This document shows, in pieces, positions 25,332-33,764 of a stretch of DNA of 64,000 nucleotides; position 1 is the first letter of the stretch, and each line of letters opens with the position of its first letter. The notes under the pieces were generated by a model. It had not been told where the DNA came from and did not search any database. It saw nothing but the letters and a program-made list of their open reading frames with translations. This DNA comes from Actinomycetes bacterium (GTDB taxonomy: Bacteria > Actinomycetota > Actinomycetes > Mycobacteriales > Mycobacteriaceae): the NCBI GenBank assembly GCA_023461275.1, contig JAEYMI010000103.1:44621-108620 (forward strand). The letters are read 5' to 3'. The position numbers and the translations under genes are program-made.

Positions 25332-25700
25332 ATGGCACGTGTTGCTGGTGTGGATCTCCCCCGCGAAAAGCGGCTGGAGATTGCACTGACCTACATCTAT
25401 GGAGTTGGGCGTACCACCTCCAAGGAGATCCTTGACGGCACCGGGCTCAGCCCCGACCTGCGCGCCAAGGACCTCACCGACGCAGACGTCGCAAAGCTGC
25501 GTGAGTACATCGAATCCTCGGTGAAGGTCGAGGGTGACCTGCGTCGCGAGGTGCAGGCCGATATCCGTCGCAAGATCGAGATCGGCTGCTACCAGGGTCT
25601 GCGCCACCGTCGTGGCCTGCCCGTTCGTGGACAGCGCACCAAGACCAATGCCCGCACTCGCAAGGGCCCGAAGAAGACCATCGCCGGGAAGAAGAAGTAA
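25332..25700 (+). CDS. rpsM: 30S ribosomal protein S13
   Basis: 122 residues with MARVAGVDLPREKRLEIALT, GLRHRRGLPVRGQRTKTNAR and a lysine-rich tail. It lies at the head of the 30S and contacts tRNA and L5. AAAAGGAAA provides the ribosome binding site. The TAA stop shares one base with the rpsK ATG. Confidence 0.97.
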   Translation: MARVAGVDLPREKRLEIALTYIYGVGRTTSKEILDGTGLSPDLRAKDLTDADVAKLREYIESSVKVEGDLRREVQADIRRKIEIGCYQGLRHRRGLPVRGQRTKTNARTRKGPKKTIAGKKK

Positions 25701-26107
25701 TGCCTCCGAAGTCACGTAGCGCAGGCCCCAAGAAGGGCACTCGCCGTCGCGATAAAAAGAACGTCCCGCACGGCAACGCACACATCAAGTCGACGTTCAA
25801 CAACACCATCGTGTCGATCACCGACCCCAACGGCAACGTCATCAGCTGGGCGTCGTCGGGTCATGTCGGCTTCAAGGGCTCGCGCAAGAGCACCCCGTTC
25901 GCGGCTCAGCTCGCGGCCGAGAACGCTGCGCGCAAGGCCCAGGAGCACGGCGTGAAGAAGGTCGACGTGTTCGTCAAGGGACCGGGTTCGGGTCGCGAGA
26001 CCGCCATCCGGTCGCTGCAGGCCGCCGGCCTCGAGGTCGGCACCATCTCTGACGTCACCCCGCAGCCGCACAACGGTTGCCGTCCGCCCAAGCGGCGTCG
26101 GGTCTAG
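25700..26107 (+). CDS. rpsK: 30S ribosomal protein S11
   Basis: 135 residues, including KSTFNNTIVSITDPNGNVIS and the C-terminal TPQPHNGCRPPKRRRV, both diagnostic of S11. It contributes to the platform near the mRNA exit. It is translationally coupled to rpsM by a one-base overlap. Confidence 0.97.
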   Translation: MPPKSRSAGPKKGTRRRDKKNVPHGNAHIKSTFNNTIVSITDPNGNVISWASSGHVGFKGSRKSTPFAAQLAAENAARKAQEHGVKKVDVFVKGPGSGRETAIRSLQAAGLEVGTISDVTPQPHNGCRPPKRRRV

Positions 26108-26130
26108 CGGGAAGGTAAGGAACTAGAACA

Positions 26131-26736
26131 ATGGCTCGTTATACCGGCCCCGCAACCAAGAAATCGCGTCGTCTGCGCGTCGACCTCGTCGGCGGAGACC
26201 AGGCGTTCGAACGTCGCCCCTACCCGCCCGGCCAGCACGGCCGCGCGCGGATCAAGGAGAGCGAATACCTGCTGCAGCTGCAGGAGAAGCAGAAGGCCCG
26301 CTTCACCTACGGCGTGCTCGAGAAGCAGTTCCGTCGTTACTACGAGGAAGCCAACCGTCGCACCGGCAAGACCGGTGACGAACTGCTGCGCATCCTCGAG
26401 ACCCGTCTGGACAACGTCGTCTACCGTGCCGGCATCGCCCGCACGCGTCGTCAGGCCCGCCAGATGGTCAGCCACGGCCACTTCACCGTCAACGGTGTGA
26501 AGGTCGATGTGCCGAGCTACCGCGTGAGCCAGTACGACATCATCGACGTTCGCCCGAAGTCGTTGCAGACCACTCCGTTCCAGATCGCCAAGGAGCTCGT
26601 CGGCGATCGTCCGGTTCCGGGTTGGCTGCAGGTGGTTCCGTCGACGCTGCGCATCCTCGTGCACCAGGTGCCCGAGCGCGCTCAGATCGAGGTTCCGCTC
26701 ACCGAGCAGCTCATCGTCGAGTTCTACTCGAAGTAG
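26131..26736 (+). CDS. rpsD: 30S ribosomal protein S4
   Basis: 201 residues. The N-terminal part is the cysteine-free form (MARYTGPATKKSRRL), followed by RPYPPGQHG and the S4 RNA-binding domain LETRLDNVVYRAGIARTRRQ. S4 nucleates 16S rRNA folding and is a translational repressor in many bacteria. A GAAGGTAAGG lies upstream. Confidence 0.97.
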   Translation: MARYTGPATKKSRRLRVDLVGGDQAFERRPYPPGQHGRARIKESEYLLQLQEKQKARFTYGVLEKQFRRYYEEANRRTGKTGDELLRILETRLDNVVYRAGIARTRRQARQMVSHGHFTVNGVKVDVPSYRVSQYDIIDVRPKSLQTTPFQIAKELVGDRPVPGWLQVVPSTLRILVHQVPERAQIEVPLTEQLIVEFYSK

Positions 26737-26820
26737 TCGTCAGAAAACCAAGCAGCACAAGCTGTTTCGGTCCACTTCTAGGCCGTCATATAGCGGTCGG
26801 CCACAAGGAGAGAACAAGAA

Positions 26821-27873
26821 ATGCTCATCTCACAGCGACCCACCCTCACCGAGGAGATCATCGCCGAGGACCGGTCGAAGTTCGTCATCGAACCGCTCGA
26901 GCCGGGTTTCGGTTACACCCTCGGTAACTCGCTGCGTCGTACCCTGCTCAGCTCAATTCCGGGTGCCGCCATCACCAGCATCCGCATCGACGGTGTGCTC
27001 CACGAGTTCACCACCGTCCCCGGGGTCAAGGAAGACGTCACCGACATCATCCTGAACCTCAAGGGCCTCGTGGTCAGCTCCGAAGAGGACGAGCCGGTCA
27101 CCATGTACGTGCGTAAGCAGGGTCCGGGCACCGTCACCGGCGCCGACATCGTGCCGCCGGCCGGTGTCACCGTGCACAACCCTGACCTGCACATCGCCAC
27201 CCTGAACGACAAGGGCAAGCTCGAGATCGAGCTCGTCGTCGAGCGGGGCCGCGGCTATGTGCCGGCCGTGCAGAACAAGGCGTCGGGTGCCGAGATCGGC
27301 CGTATTCCGGTCGACTCGATCTACTCGCCGGTGCTCAAGGTGACCTACAAGGTCGAGGCCACCCGTGTCGAGCAGCGCACCGACTTCGATCGTTTGGTGC
27401 TCGACGTGGAGACCAAGAACTCGATCACTGCGCGTGACGCGCTGGCATCTGCGGGCAAGACCCTCGTCGAGCTGTTCGGGCTCGCGCGGGAACTGAACGT
27501 CGAGGCCGAGGGCATCGAGATCGGTCCGTCGCCGGCTGAGGCAGATCACCTGCAGTCGTTCAGCCTGCCGATCGAGGATCTGGAGCTGACCGTGCGGTCC
27601 TACAACTGCCTCAAGCGCGAGGGTGTTCACACCGTCGGCGAGCTGGTTGCCCGGACCGAGTCGGATCTGCTCGATATCCGCAACTTCGGACAGAAGTCGA
27701 TCGATGAGGTGAAGGTCAAGCTGCACGCGCTCGGACTGTCGCTCAAGGACAGCCCGGCCAGCTTCGACCCGTCGCAGGTCGCCGGTTACGACCCCGCCAC
27801 CGGCACGTGGTCGGATGACGCGTCGTTCGACGCCGATTCCGGTGAGGATTTCGCTGAGACCGAGCAGCTGTAA
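26821..27873 (+). CDS. rpoA: RNA polymerase alpha subunit
   Basis: 350 residues. The N-terminal dimerisation domain (GFGYTLGNSLRRTLLSSIPG) occupies about 1-230. The C-terminal domain with the helix-hairpin-helix (EDLELTVRSYNCLKREGVHT, RNFGQKSIDEVK) spans about 245-320, followed by an acidic tail. ACAAGGAGAGAAC lies just upstream. Order rpsD-rpoA-rplQ is conserved. Confidence 0.98.
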   Translation: MLISQRPTLTEEIIAEDRSKFVIEPLEPGFGYTLGNSLRRTLLSSIPGAAITSIRIDGVLHEFTTVPGVKEDVTDIILNLKGLVVSSEEDEPVTMYVRKQGPGTVTGADIVPPAGVTVHNPDLHIATLNDKGKLEIELVVERGRGYVPAVQNKASGAEIGRIPVDSIYSPVLKVTYKVEATRVEQRTDFDRLVLDVETKNSITARDALASAGKTLVELFGLARELNVEAEGIEIGPSPAEADHLQSFSLPIEDLELTVRSYNCLKREGVHTVGELVARTESDLLDIRNFGQKSIDEVKVKLHALGLSLKDSPASFDPSQVAGYDPATGTWSDDASFDADSGEDFAETEQL

Positions 27874-27929
27874 TCGCTGTTCCCAACCCTCCCGGTCGAG
27901 AGATCGCGAGTTTCTTCTAGGAGAAGAGA

Positions 27930-28553
27930 ATGCCCAAGCCCACAAAGGGTGCCCGTCTCGGCGGGTCGGCCAGCCACCAGAAGGCGATGTTGGCAAACCT
28001 TGCCACCTCGCTCTTCGAGCACGGCCGTATCACCACCACCGAGGCCAAGGCCAAGCGCCTGCGCCCGTATGCCGAGAAGCTGATCACCCACGCCAAGGCC
28101 GGCAAGCTGGCCAACCGGCGTGAGGTGCTCAAGGTGATCCGCGACAAGGACGTCGTGCACACGCTGTTCGACGAGATCGGCCCGTTCTTCGCCGATCGCG
28201 ACGGCGGCTACACCCGCATCATCAAGACGCTGAACCGCAAGGGCGACAACGCCCCGATGGCCGTGATCGAGCTGGTGCGCGAGAAGACCGCGTCGACCGA
28301 GGCCACCCGCGCCACGCGTGCGGCTGCGTCCAAGAAGGCCGCTGCCGACAAGGCGGACTCGCCGAACGTGAGTCGTTCCGCTGCTGATGCCGAGAACGTC
28401 GTCGAGGCCGTGGAGGCCGAGGCGAGTGACGCCGCCGTCGACAATGCCGATGCTGTTGCTGAGGCCGTCGACTCCGAGTCCTCTGCCGCGACTGCGCCCG
28501 AGGCCGACGCCGCAGGTGCCGACGTCGACGGTGACAAGGCCGACGAGAAGTAG
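27930..28553 (+). CDS. rplQ: 50S ribosomal protein L17 with long acidic C-terminal tail
   Basis: 207 residues. Residues 1-118 are standard L17 (RLGGSASHQKAMLANLATSL, GYTRIIKTLNRKGDNAPMA). From about residue 125 the protein becomes an Ala/Glu/Asp-rich extension of 80 residues. Mycobacteriales often extend L17 in this way; its function is unknown. AGGAGAAGAG precedes the ATG. Confidence 0.96.
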   Translation: MPKPTKGARLGGSASHQKAMLANLATSLFEHGRITTTEAKAKRLRPYAEKLITHAKAGKLANRREVLKVIRDKDVVHTLFDEIGPFFADRDGGYTRIIKTLNRKGDNAPMAVIELVREKTASTEATRATRAAASKKAAADKADSPNVSRSAADAENVVEAVEAEASDAAVDNADAVAEAVDSESSAATAPEADAAGADVDGDKADEK

Positions 28554-28583
28554 GTCGGACGCCTGAGCACGTCATACAACGAC

Positions 28584-28613
28584 GGACCCGCCACCCCGAT
28601 GGGTGGCGGGTCC
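28584..28613 (+). terminator. Strong hairpin after rplQ that contains the truA start codon
   Basis: GGACCCGCCACCC (28584-28596) pairs perfectly with GGGTGGCGGGTCC (28601-28613) over 13 bp with a 4-nt CGAT loop. A T-rich GTTCGTTT follows. This has the shape of an intrinsic terminator for the infA-rplQ operon. The most likely truA ATG (28599) begins in its loop. Confidence 0.75.
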
Positions 28614-29450
28614 GTTCGTTTGCGTCTCGACATCGGCTATGACGGAACCGATTTCGCCGGTTGGGCGCGGCAGGTCGGGCAGCGCACGGTGTGCGAGGTC
28701 CTGGAATCGACGCTGGGCACGGTGCTGCGGGTGCCCGTCCGGCTGACCGTCGCCGGGCGTACCGACGCGGGTGTGCACGCCACCGGGCAGGTCGCCCACG
28801 CCGACGTTCCGGTTGCGGCGCTGCAGACGCGGTCCATCGACGGTGATCCCGATCGGCTGGTGGGTCGGCTGGCGAAGATGCTGCCCGATGATGTTCGGGT
28901 GCAGGCTGTTTCGCAGGTGTCGGGTGACTTCGACGCGCGGTTCTCCGCGCTGCGTCGGCACTACGAGTATCGGCTGACCGACGCTCGGTTCGGTGCGGAG
29001 CCGGTGGTCGCGCGGACCACTGCGGCGTGGCGTCGGCCGCTCGACGTCGACGCGATGAACGCTGCGTCGTCGGAGTTGTTGGGGCTCAACGACTTCGCCG
29101 CCTTCTGTCGACGACGCGAGGGCGCCACGACGATCCGCGATCTGCAGCGGTTTGTCTGGCGCCGTGACGACGTCGGCGTGCTCATCGGCGAGGTGAGTGC
29201 CGACGCGTTCTGTTGGTCGATGGTGCGATCGCTCGTCGGTGCGGTGGCTGCTGTGGGGGATGGGCGGCGCAGCGTCGAGTGGTGTCACGGACTGTTGGAG
29301 ATGCGTTCGCGCAGTAGCGATCTCACCGTCGCCGAAGCCCGCGGCCTGTGTCTGGTGCGGGTCGACTATCCGGCCGACGACGAGCTTGCCTCCCGCAACG
29401 AGGTGACCCGGGACGTGCGCACTGGTACCGGCGGGTGCTGCGGGGGCTGA
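28599..29450 (+). CDS. truA: tRNA pseudouridine(38-40) synthase TruA
   Basis: 283 residues. The catalytic Asp lies in GRTDAGVHATGQ; other motifs are LDIGYDGTDFAGWAR, the YRLTDARF region and SFCWSMVRSLVG-like DAFCWSMVRSLVGA. It modifies the anticodon stem of many tRNAs. The start is uncertain: ATG 28599 has no Shine-Dalgarno and lies inside the preceding hairpin; an in-frame CTG at 28563 is the only obvious upstream alternative. truA after rplQ is the usual order. Confidence 0.93.
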   Translation: MGGGSVRLRLDIGYDGTDFAGWARQVGQRTVCEVLESTLGTVLRVPVRLTVAGRTDAGVHATGQVAHADVPVAALQTRSIDGDPDRLVGRLAKMLPDDVRVQAVSQVSGDFDARFSALRRHYEYRLTDARFGAEPVVARTTAAWRRPLDVDAMNAASSELLGLNDFAAFCRRREGATTIRDLQRFVWRRDDVGVLIGEVSADAFCWSMVRSLVGAVAAVGDGRRSVEWCHGLLEMRSRSSDLTVAEARGLCLVRVDYPADDELASRNEVTRDVRTGTGGCCGG

Positions 29451-29469
29451 CCGGCGCCCGGCCACGACT

Positions 29470-30360
29470 GTGTTCCGCCGAGCCGCGCTGGCGTCGGGCT
29501 ACACCGACACCCAGCTCAAACGCGCGGTACAGGCCGGTGACCTGGTACGCCTCTGGAACGGTGCGTACCTCAACAAAGACGGCGTCGAGCGCACTCCCAA
29601 GCAGGTGCATAAGTTGACCACCATCGCGGCAGTCAGCACCGGCGACGGGGACCATGTGGTGAGCCACGAGTCGGCCGCGCTGTTTCACGGCCTGTCCATC
29701 CTGCATCCGCGACTGAACCACATCCATTTTGCGACCGGGCGTGCAACCGGAGGCGGCATCGACCATCAGCGACACCTGCATTCGGGGAAGCTCGACGATT
29801 CCGACATCGTCGTCGTCGACGGCATTCGCGTGACGTCGATCGACCGAACGGCCGCCGACTTGGCCTGCACCAGCGACTTCGCCGTTGCCCTGGCCGTGCT
29901 GGACTCAGCGCTGCGGCACAACGCCGACCCCGACGCCATTTCCGAGTTGCTCGGCCGACGTAAGCGTGGCGCCACGCAGGGCCGGCGTGCGCTTGCCCAC
30001 GCGGACGGCAAATCTGAGAACGCCGGTGAGTCATGGGGCCGCGCTCAGATGATCTGTGACGGATTACCGGTGCCGCGGCTTCAGCACGAGTTCTATTCCG
30101 ACAGTGGGATTGTGGTGGCCCGTACCGACTATGACTGGGATGGCAAGCTGGTCGGGGAATTCGACGGCCTCCGCAAGTACGAGAAGGATCTGCGGGAGGG
30201 CGAAACCGCTGCCGACGCGGTGATCCGCGAGAAGCGCCGCGAGGACGACCTGCGTCGGATGGATGTGATGGTCATTCGGTGGCTCTGGGAGAACCTCCGG
30301 CAGCAGAGTGTGGTGCCGATGGTGCGGGAGTGGCTGGGAAGGGTCGGGATTGCCGCGTGA
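29470..30360 (+). CDS. AbiEi-like antitoxin-domain protein with nuclease-like C-terminus
   Basis: 296 residues from GTG 29470. The N-terminal 60 residues form the winged-helix pattern of AbiEi-type antitoxins (LKRAVQAGDLVRLWNGAYL). The middle has SHESAALFHGL and a VTSIDRTAADLA strand. The C-terminal 90 residues contain RTDYDWDGKLVGEFDGLRKY, like the PD-(D/E)XK/DUF559 fold found in related actinobacterial proteins. No AbiEii toxin is adjacent, so a functional toxin-antitoxin pair is not supported. The role is unknown. Confidence 0.7.
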   Translation: MFRRAALASGYTDTQLKRAVQAGDLVRLWNGAYLNKDGVERTPKQVHKLTTIAAVSTGDGDHVVSHESAALFHGLSILHPRLNHIHFATGRATGGGIDHQRHLHSGKLDDSDIVVVDGIRVTSIDRTAADLACTSDFAVALAVLDSALRHNADPDAISELLGRRKRGATQGRRALAHADGKSENAGESWGRAQMICDGLPVPRLQHEFYSDSGIVVARTDYDWDGKLVGEFDGLRKYEKDLREGETAADAVIREKRREDDLRRMDVMVIRWLWENLRQQSVVPMVREWLGRVGIAA

Positions 30361-30381
30361 CTGCCGACTGCCGAGCAAGTC

Positions 30382-30439
30382 ACCGGAGTATCTGGCTAAT
30401 AGCGGAGAAGTTTCCCCGGCATTAGGTAGATACTCCGGT
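30382..30439. terminator. Two-way terminator or dyad between convergent genes
   Basis: ACCGGAGTATCT (30382-30393) is the perfect reverse complement of AGATACTCCGGT (30428-30439). Just inside, CTAAT (30396-30400) pairs with ATTAG (30421-30425). The interior also holds a GGAGAAGTTTCCCC near-palindrome. It occupies the whole gap between the AbiEi-like gene and the tetR-family gene, so it probably ends both transcripts. Confidence 0.65.
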
Positions 30440-30440
30440 A

Positions 30441-31088
30441 TTAGGCCGGCGGGTCGGTAGGGGTGTCGGTCAGGAAAGCGACAATCAAGTCGCCCAACAT
30501 CTTTCGCTGATGTGCGCGGTTGGCGGTGGCGGTCAGGTCGCGGTCGAACAGGGTTTTCCAGGTGTGGCGGTTGGCCACGCGGAAGAAGCAGAAGCTGCTG
30601 ATCGCCAGGTGGACGTCGAGAGCGTCGACGTCGTCGCGGAACTGGCCACGTGCACGGCCCGATTCGAGGATGCGGCCGAGGACGTCGACGGCCGGGTTAC
30701 CCATCTCGCGCACCGCGGCGGCGTGTTTGAGGTGTGCACCCTTCAAGATGTTCTCGCCGGCCACGATGCGGATGAAGTCCTGGTTGCGGTCGTGGTGGTC
30801 GAAGGTGATCTCGGCGAGAGCGCGGACCGCGGCGACCGGATCGTCGTCGATGTGGGCGATCTTCTGCTCGAGGCGTCGGATCTTGCTGTACGAGGCCTCC
30901 AAAACAGCCTGGTAGAGGCCCTCTTTGTCGCCGTAGTAGTAGTAGATCATCCGCTTGGTGGTGTGCGTTTTGGCGGCGATCTCGTCAACCCGGGCCCCGG
31001 CGAATCCCTTGTCGGCGAACTCCTTGGTGGCGATCGCGACGATGTCGGTCTTGGTGCGGTCGCTGTCGCGTCGTCGTGGGAGCGTCAC
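30441..31088 (-). CDS. TetR/AcrR-family transcriptional regulator
   Basis: 215 residues, GTG start. Residues 10-60 are a classical TetR helix-turn-helix (IVAIATKEFADKGFAGARVD ... TTKRMIYYYYGDKEGLY). The ligand domain follows and matches the TetR C-terminal style with HHDRNQDFIRI. It lies 57 bp downstream of the quinate/shikimate dehydrogenase gene on the same strand and may regulate that uptake/oxidation operon. A palindrome lies directly before its start. Confidence 0.9.
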   Translation of the reverse strand: MTLPRRRDSDRTKTDIVAIATKEFADKGFAGARVDEIAAKTHTTKRMIYYYYGDKEGLYQAVLEASYSKIRRLEQKIAHIDDDPVAAVRALAEITFDHHDRNQDFIRIVAGENILKGAHLKHAAAVREMGNPAVDVLGRILESGRARGQFRDDVDALDVHLAISSFCFFRVANRHTWKTLFDRDLTATANRAHQRKMLGDLIVAFLTDTPTDPPA

Positions 31089-31090
31089 GT

Positions 31091-31106
31091 AACGAACTGT
31101 ATCGTT
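31091..31106. promoter_or_regulatory. Candidate TetR operator
   Basis: AACGA and TCGTT are inverted around a 6-bp spacer (AACGAACTGTATCGTT), 2 bp upstream of the tetR-family GTG. TetR regulators commonly autoregulate through such a site. Assignment is by position and symmetry only. Confidence 0.4.
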
Positions 31107-31108
31107 CG

Positions 31109-31155
31109 CTCAAGCACTGTGCCGACCTCAAGCACTGTGCCGACCTCAAGCACTG
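31109..31155. repeat. 18-bp tandem repeat, 2.6 copies
   Basis: CTCAAGCACTGTGCCGAC occurs at 31109-31126 and 31127-31144, then its first 11 bases again at 31145-31155, running into the end of the dehydrogenase gene. It lies between the tetR-family gene and the upstream dehydrogenase. Confidence 0.9.
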
Positions 31156-32087
31156 CGGCGGACCGGCGTCAGCGATTCCGCCGCGATCAGCTCATTCATG
31201 TGGGCGAGCATCCGGTCGCCGTCGGCGGGCACTCCGCAGAACAGCTCGAAGGCGTCGGCGGCCTGGAATACCGCCATGCCGTCGCCGGTCAGGGTGCGGG
31301 CGCCGAGCGAGCGTGCGGTGGCGATCAGCTCGGTGACCACCGGGCGGTAGACGACGTCGGCGACCCAGAGGTCGGGACGCAGAATCGACGGGTCGATCGC
31401 CACGCCGGGATGATCGGCCATGCCGACCGGTGTCGCGTGTACGACGCCGTCGGAGTCGGCGATCCGCTGCGGAGCGTCGGACAGGCTGCCAGCGACGATG
31501 GTCCGGTCGGGGAACGTCGCGCGTAGCGACGAGGCGAGGGAGGCGGCGCGGGTGGCGTCGGCGTCGATGATGTGGAAGGTGCGCACCGGTTGGGTGAGCA
31601 TCGCGTACGCGACTGCTGATCCGGCCCCACCTGCGCCGAGTTGCACCACGGTGTCCAGCGGAACCGGTTGTGCGGCAGCGGGTCCGAACGATGCTTCGAA
31701 GTTGCGGGCGAATCCGGACCAGTCGGTGTTGTGTCCGATCGCACGCCCGACGTCGAAGACGACGGTGTTGACCGCACCGAGTCGTCGGGCGTCGGCGGAC
31801 AGGTCGTCGAGATGGGTGATGATGGTCTGCTTGAACGGGTGGGTGACGTTGAGTCCCCGCATGCCGGCCTCGCCGGCTCGGCGCAGGAATGCGCCGAGGT
31901 CCAATCCGGAGACGGCAGCGGCGGGGACGTCGAACCTCAGATAGGTGTAGTCGATGCCGTGCGCGGCGCCCTCCCGCTCATGCATGGGAGGGGTCAACGA
32001 CCGGGGGATTCCCTGCCCGATGAGTCCGCAGACCTGTGCCCCGTCGGCCACTCGTGCTGTGGCGGTGGCGAATTCGTGAGAGAACAT
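31146..32087 (-). CDS. Quinate/shikimate dehydrogenase (QsuD-like)
   Basis: 313 residues with the shikimate dehydrogenase fold: substrate motif SLTPPMHEREG, NVTHPFKQTIITHLDDLS, GHNTDWSGF and the nucleotide motif LGAGGAGSAVAYA. The substrate loop has S-x-T-P-x-M-H-E as in catabolic quinate/shikimate dehydrogenases of Corynebacterium, not the S-x-S-P-x-x-H-N of biosynthetic AroE. It probably oxidises quinate or shikimate with NAD to feed dehydroshikimate to the dehydratase at 33765. It sits 56 bp after the MHS transporter gene. Confidence 0.85.
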   Translation of the reverse strand: MFSHEFATATARVADGAQVCGLIGQGIPRSLTPPMHEREGAAHGIDYTYLRFDVPAAAVSGLDLGAFLRRAGEAGMRGLNVTHPFKQTIITHLDDLSADARRLGAVNTVVFDVGRAIGHNTDWSGFARNFEASFGPAAAQPVPLDTVVQLGAGGAGSAVAYAMLTQPVRTFHIIDADATRAASLASSLRATFPDRTIVAGSLSDAPQRIADSDGVVHATPVGMADHPGVAIDPSILRPDLWVADVVYRPVVTELIATARSLGARTLTGDGMAVFQAADAFELFCGVPADGDRMLAHMNELIAAESLTPVRRSA

Positions 32088-32143
32088 TTCTGACGTGATC
32101 CTTCTTGTGCAGTGCGGAGGAGTCGGGCAGGGAATCGAGTGAC

Positions 32144-33517
32144 TCAGACGGTGGCGGTCAGACGCTCGCCGGGCTGCGGTGCCGGGGCAGTGGTGTCCCC
32201 GCGATGTTCACCGAGCGCCATGGTGTCGGTCTTGTTGGTCTCGACCGCGGTCGACGCGGCGACTGCGGCGATCACTGAGAATCCGGCGACGACGATGGCG
32301 ACCGGCACCCAGCCGAACTGGCCGTCGCCGAGAATGGCCGATGCGATCAGCGGCAGGAAACCGCTTGCCATGAAACCGATCTGAGTTCCGATGGCGACGC
32401 CCGAATAGCGGACCCGAGCGGGGAACATTTCGGAGTAGAACGACGGCCAGATCGCGTTCGCGGCGGCGTAGACCACGGACTGGATGATCAGCGTGGCGAA
32501 CAGGATGGCCCAGAACGACCCGGTGGTGATGATCGCGAGATAGGGGAAGGCCAGCACCGCGCAGCCCAGCGCGCCGCCGATGAAGATGGGCTTGCGTCCG
32601 AACTTGTCGGACGCCATGCCCCACAGCGGCTGGCTGAACAGCATGGTGAGGTTGGCGAGCACGCTGATCAGCAGCATCGAACTCTTGGAGACCTCGAAGT
32701 CGGTGGTCGCGTACTTCAGGGCGAAGGTCGAGAACAGGGTGCTCATCACCGAGATGGTGGCGCAAGCGATCACGCGGACCAGTGCGCGCCAGTGGAAGCG
32801 CAGCAGCACCAGCAGCGGGATGTCGGAGACGCCGTCGGCGTTCTTGACCTGCTCGAAGACCGGGGTCTCCGGCATGGTGCGGCGGATCAGGTAGGCGACG
32901 ATCATGACCACGGCGCTGAACCAGAACGGTACGCGCCAACCCCAGCTGAGCAGGGTGTCCTCGGGCAGCGCGGCCACCGGGATGAAGGCGAGCGTGCCGA
33001 CGAGCAGGCCGGCCTGGGTGCCGTTGAGCGTCCAACTGGCGTAGAACGCGCGCTTACCGGAATCGGCGTGTTCGACGGTCAGCGAGCTCGCGCCCGATTG
33101 TTCGCCGGCGGCCGAGAGGCCCTGCAGGAGGCGTAGCGCAACCAGCGCGATCGGGGCGGCGATGCCGATGGCGTGATAGTCGGGCAGGCAGCCGATGAGG
33201 AAGGTGGCCAGGCCCATCAGGATCAGGGTGAACACCAGCACTCGCTGGCGGCCGATCCGGTCGCCGAAGTGGCCGAGGATGACCGCGCCGATCGGCCGCG
33301 CGACATAGGCGACGCCGAAGGTGGCGAAGGCCGCGAGTGTTCCTGCGCCCGAGCTGAATTCGGGGAAGAAGATCTTGTTGAACACCAGCGCGGACGCGGT
33401 GCCGAAGATGAAGAAGTCGTAGTACTCGACCAGGCTTCCCATGAAGCTGGCCAGCGCGGCCTTGCGCGGCTGCGCGGCGGGTCCTCGCGAGGGGTGGTCC
33501 TCGGTGGTGGCGGTCAT
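32144..33517 (-). CDS. MHS-family MFS transporter, probably shikimate/quinate uptake
   Basis: 457 residues from ATG 33517 (GGAGG 8 nt upstream). Twelve hydrophobic segments; the metabolite:H+ symporter hallmark SLVEYYDFFIFGTASALVF opens the first helix, and GHFGDRIGRQRVLV is the MFS loop 2-3 motif. Similar to ShiA-type carriers. Its place in front of a quinate/shikimate dehydrogenase and opposite a dehydroshikimate dehydratase supports the substrate guess. Confidence 0.85.
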   Translation of the reverse strand: MTATTEDHPSRGPAAQPRKAALASFMGSLVEYYDFFIFGTASALVFNKIFFPEFSSGAGTLAAFATFGVAYVARPIGAVILGHFGDRIGRQRVLVFTLILMGLATFLIGCLPDYHAIGIAAPIALVALRLLQGLSAAGEQSGASSLTVEHADSGKRAFYASWTLNGTQAGLLVGTLAFIPVAALPEDTLLSWGWRVPFWFSAVVMIVAYLIRRTMPETPVFEQVKNADGVSDIPLLVLLRFHWRALVRVIACATISVMSTLFSTFALKYATTDFEVSKSSMLLISVLANLTMLFSQPLWGMASDKFGRKPIFIGGALGCAVLAFPYLAIITTGSFWAILFATLIIQSVVYAAANAIWPSFYSEMFPARVRYSGVAIGTQIGFMASGFLPLIASAILGDGQFGWVPVAIVVAGFSVIAAVAASTAVETNKTDTMALGEHRGDTTAPAPQPGERLTATV

Positions 33518-33662
33518 CGGTGTCCTCCGGTGTGTGGTGAGCGCTACCACAACCTTGGCAGCGTGTGACTGACATTACAAACGGCACGTTGAACCGCGCA
33601 AGAAAACTAACCGGATAGTTCACTAAAACCTGAAAATGGCATGTCAGAAGGCATGCATCTGT

Positions 33663-33677
33663 GTTCGTATAGCGAAC
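33663..33677. promoter_or_regulatory. IclR/PcaR-type operator in the transporter-dehydratase promoter
   Basis: GTTCGTATAGCGAAC has perfect 5-bp arms around a 5-bp spacer and resembles boxes bound by PcaR/PcaU-type IclR regulators. It lies between the divergent MHS transporter and dehydratase genes (247-bp gap). A near-identical site lies before pcaI. Confidence 0.55.
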
Positions 33678-33764
33678 CGATGGCCACAACTATGAACCTT
33701 TTGGTACATTGATTGCGATAGTGGCGCACGCCACACCGCCCACGCACACCCGAGGGGGCAACCG

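Noticed and set aside
29470..30360. Complete type IV toxin-antitoxin pair
   Set aside because: Only the AbiEi-like component is present; the next gene is a convergent TetR-family regulator.
31146..32087. Biosynthetic shikimate dehydrogenase AroE
   Set aside because: The substrate motif and catabolic neighbours favour a quinate/shikimate dehydrogenase; biosynthetic aroE is expected elsewhere.
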